From Sinonovacula constricta (lineage: Eukaryota; Mollusca; Bivalvia; Cardiida; Solecurtidae), in the NCBI GenBank assembly GCA_007844125.1, contig CM017558.1, forward strand, positions 42,408,293 to 42,472,292: a stretch of DNA of 64,000 bases, in the 5' to 3' direction. A program made the position numbers and the translations under genes. The notes below the pieces were generated by a model. That model was given only the letters and a program-made list of their open reading frames with translations. It ran no database searches and had not been told where the DNA came from. This document shows, one piece after another, positions 62,300 to 64,000 of this stretch (position 1 is its first letter; the number at the start of each line of letters is the position of its first letter).

Positions 62300-64000
62300 A
62301 CTCGTAGACGGACGGTGCACAGCTGAAGACCTTATGGAGATGTGCAGCTTTATGGCTGTATGCTCATACTGCGGAAAACACAACTTAAGATTCATTGTCG
62401 CTCAATGAAAAAGTTCATTACTATTTAAAAGGCTCAGTGGACCGCCATTTCTATGCATATATTTATGCTAAGCTAAGGCTAAAATATTTCTGGATAAAAT
62501 ATAAACATACTTTTATACATTCAACAATTAAGCGGTGTATTTTGAGCAATATATTTTCAAAAACGCAAAACGTAAGAAATAAAATAATAGAACAATAAAC
62601 AGAAACAAAAGTATACAAAACATTGGTTAATTATTATTAAATGCTAAGGTCACAGGTGAATACTGTTGAAATGAAATAATAGACATCAAAAACGGTTGAT
62701 TCCATGAAAGCCTATATAAACGAAAATATCAACAATAAGAAAATATTACCAAGACCTATAAGAACTGCAACATACATTTAAAAATATGAAAAAGGCACGT
62801 GACATTCACATACCAGGTCAGTTACAAAGTTACCACATATCTGTGACGAGACATAATACAAAATACAGCAAACCCAACATTTACTGCCTTTAAACAGTCA
62901 GTTGGAGGAATACCCGTTCAACATAGCATTATTGAGGTAAGAGGTACTAATCAATGACAATGTGACCCTGTTGAATTACAATGAACCCTTTATATATTTA
63001 AAATAATTTTTTAGTTTTTAAATTAACACTTTTGATAACCTATCCTGAAACATGTAAATTATAACATATAACATGTAAATAATTAAGCATAAAAACAGAC
63101 AATAAAATATTCTAACTAAAATGGCGATGAAGTCCCACATATACTGTTCTCACAAGAACCCACATGAAAGTATTGTATTGTTGAGCCATATACATCGTTG
63201 CATACATCCCTCTGTCATACAAAAGCTAAGATAAATCAATCTTGCAACTTCAAGTAAAACGCACATGTATGTACACGATAGTCAGCGCATAGTTTACTTA
63301 CATTTCCATATGACATCTTTTATAAAAACATTCATCGTCATTTATATAATCGTATCGACCATTCTAAAGCTAAATACATGTTTTATTTTAAATAAGACCC
63401 TCTATACATGTTACCTTTTTCTTTCTTATATGTTTTATCTAAGTTTAGAAACACAACACAAAATTTTAGATTGAATAAAGTGGAAACAATGTTTATTTAT
63501 TATTGACAGAAAATGTATAAGCATGCCACAAATACTACATTCATACATCTCTTTAGTTTGTTAAAGTAACAAATAAATTTTATTATTTTATGTATAATTT
63601 GACTAAGACTAATTACTTGTAAGCAAATCTGTTTCTGATGGCTCTTAATTGTGTTGAAACTGCTTTTACTTTCGATGACATTGCATTTCAAAAATTGTGT
63701 AAAGATACTACTTAGTCAGGAACTGTTGGCTGTTAATCTATCTATTTTTAGTGTAAGTTAAATGCTTATGTTCAGTCTGTGGTAGGCAAAATTGTATTTT
63801 CACTCAGTGAATTTAAATTTGGCTTGCTATAATTATATAAAGGAACATATGAAAAGTTCATGTTTAGTTGACAGAGAAATTTAGAAGTAATCAGATACAG
63901 TGTTTTCATTTCAACCCGGTTTAAATTACCGGTAATCCCAGCTACTTATAGCTCGAAGAACCCGGAATTGCGGCGATGAGGAATCTGATTATGCGACAAA
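62300..64000. other. AT-rich intergenic sequence, no gene seen (copy 2)
   Basis: Counterpart of 11300-13015, still similar at the last base. By analogy with copy 1, the 3' end of a second CARD gene would be expected about 260 bases past the window edge. Confidence 0.5.

Larger units (their letters stand above)
50771..64000. repeat. Large segmental duplication, copy 2
   Basis: Second copy of the 1-13015 block, direct orientation, about 50.77 kb away. It is 13,230 bases against 13,015, mostly because of a 346-bp insertion at 59537. Its terminal coiled-coil exon (53321-53470) is identical to copy 1, while exon 51411-51652 carries three single-base C deletions. The similarity continues to the last base of the window. 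Confidence 0.95.

Overview
The window reads as AT-rich, intron-rich, transposon-dense eukaryotic genomic DNA, most likely from a bivalve mollusc. That placement is inference. It rests on split genes with GT-AG introns and AATAAA signals, a tRNA-derived SINE with a 3' segment of a kind I associate with molluscs, a degenerate tandem repeat of GTGACCCAG/TTTGACC type, and DIRS-like, Tc1-like, pogo-like, hAT-like and LINE remnants. Most open frames above 60 codons are chance or antisense frames. The genes were found by reading splice sites and phases.

Layout. (1) 1-13015 and 50771-64000 are two direct copies of the same >=13 kb block, about 50.77 kb apart. Both run off the window edge, so the true unit is longer. 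Each copy holds the last three exons of a plus-strand coiled-coil gene, a solo LTR, a small CpG-containing promoter-like region, a degenerate DUF3504 (Crypton-like recombinase) pseudogene and a degenerate LINE reverse-transcriptase pseudogene. Copy 2 has three single-C deletions in one coding exon, a 346-bp insertion and a 157-bp deletion. (2) 13278-39442, minus strand, holds the best candidate for a new system: a gene assembled here from 16 exons (about 1105 residues). It has a possible N-myristoylation start, a 30-residue tyrosine-containing exon present three times, two adjacent CARD (death-fold) domains, a proline-rich SH3-ligand-like linker, two related acidic exons, a coiled coil and an Asn/Gln-rich repeat tail. 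(3) Its introns carry a C-rich/G-rich tract, a 448-bp MITE, a 911-bp pogo-like element, a (TA)n(GA)n microsatellite, a Tc1/mariner pseudogene, an LTR and a 125-bp-unit repeat. (4) 39782-41052 is a hAT-like element close upstream of the CARD gene's predicted start. (5) 42415-44789 is a decayed DIRS-like retrotransposon (minus strand). (6) 45178-46162 is a 30-bp minisatellite with higher-order structure. (7) 46989-47215 is a SINE with an intact 10-bp target duplication. 48550-48930 looks like an older, internally deleted third copy of parts of the duplicated block.

How things fit together: tandem CARDs nucleate helical signalling assemblies in RIG-I-like receptors, MAVS, BCL10 and similar proteins. 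Here they sit between a possible lipid-anchored N-terminus and a low-complexity tail, with no helicase, nuclease, NACHT, kinase or transmembrane segment visible. A membrane-tethered innate-immune or cell-death adaptor is a reasonable inference, but function is unproven. If the duplication is truly tandem with a 50.8-kb period, a second copy of the CARD gene should lie just beyond the right edge.
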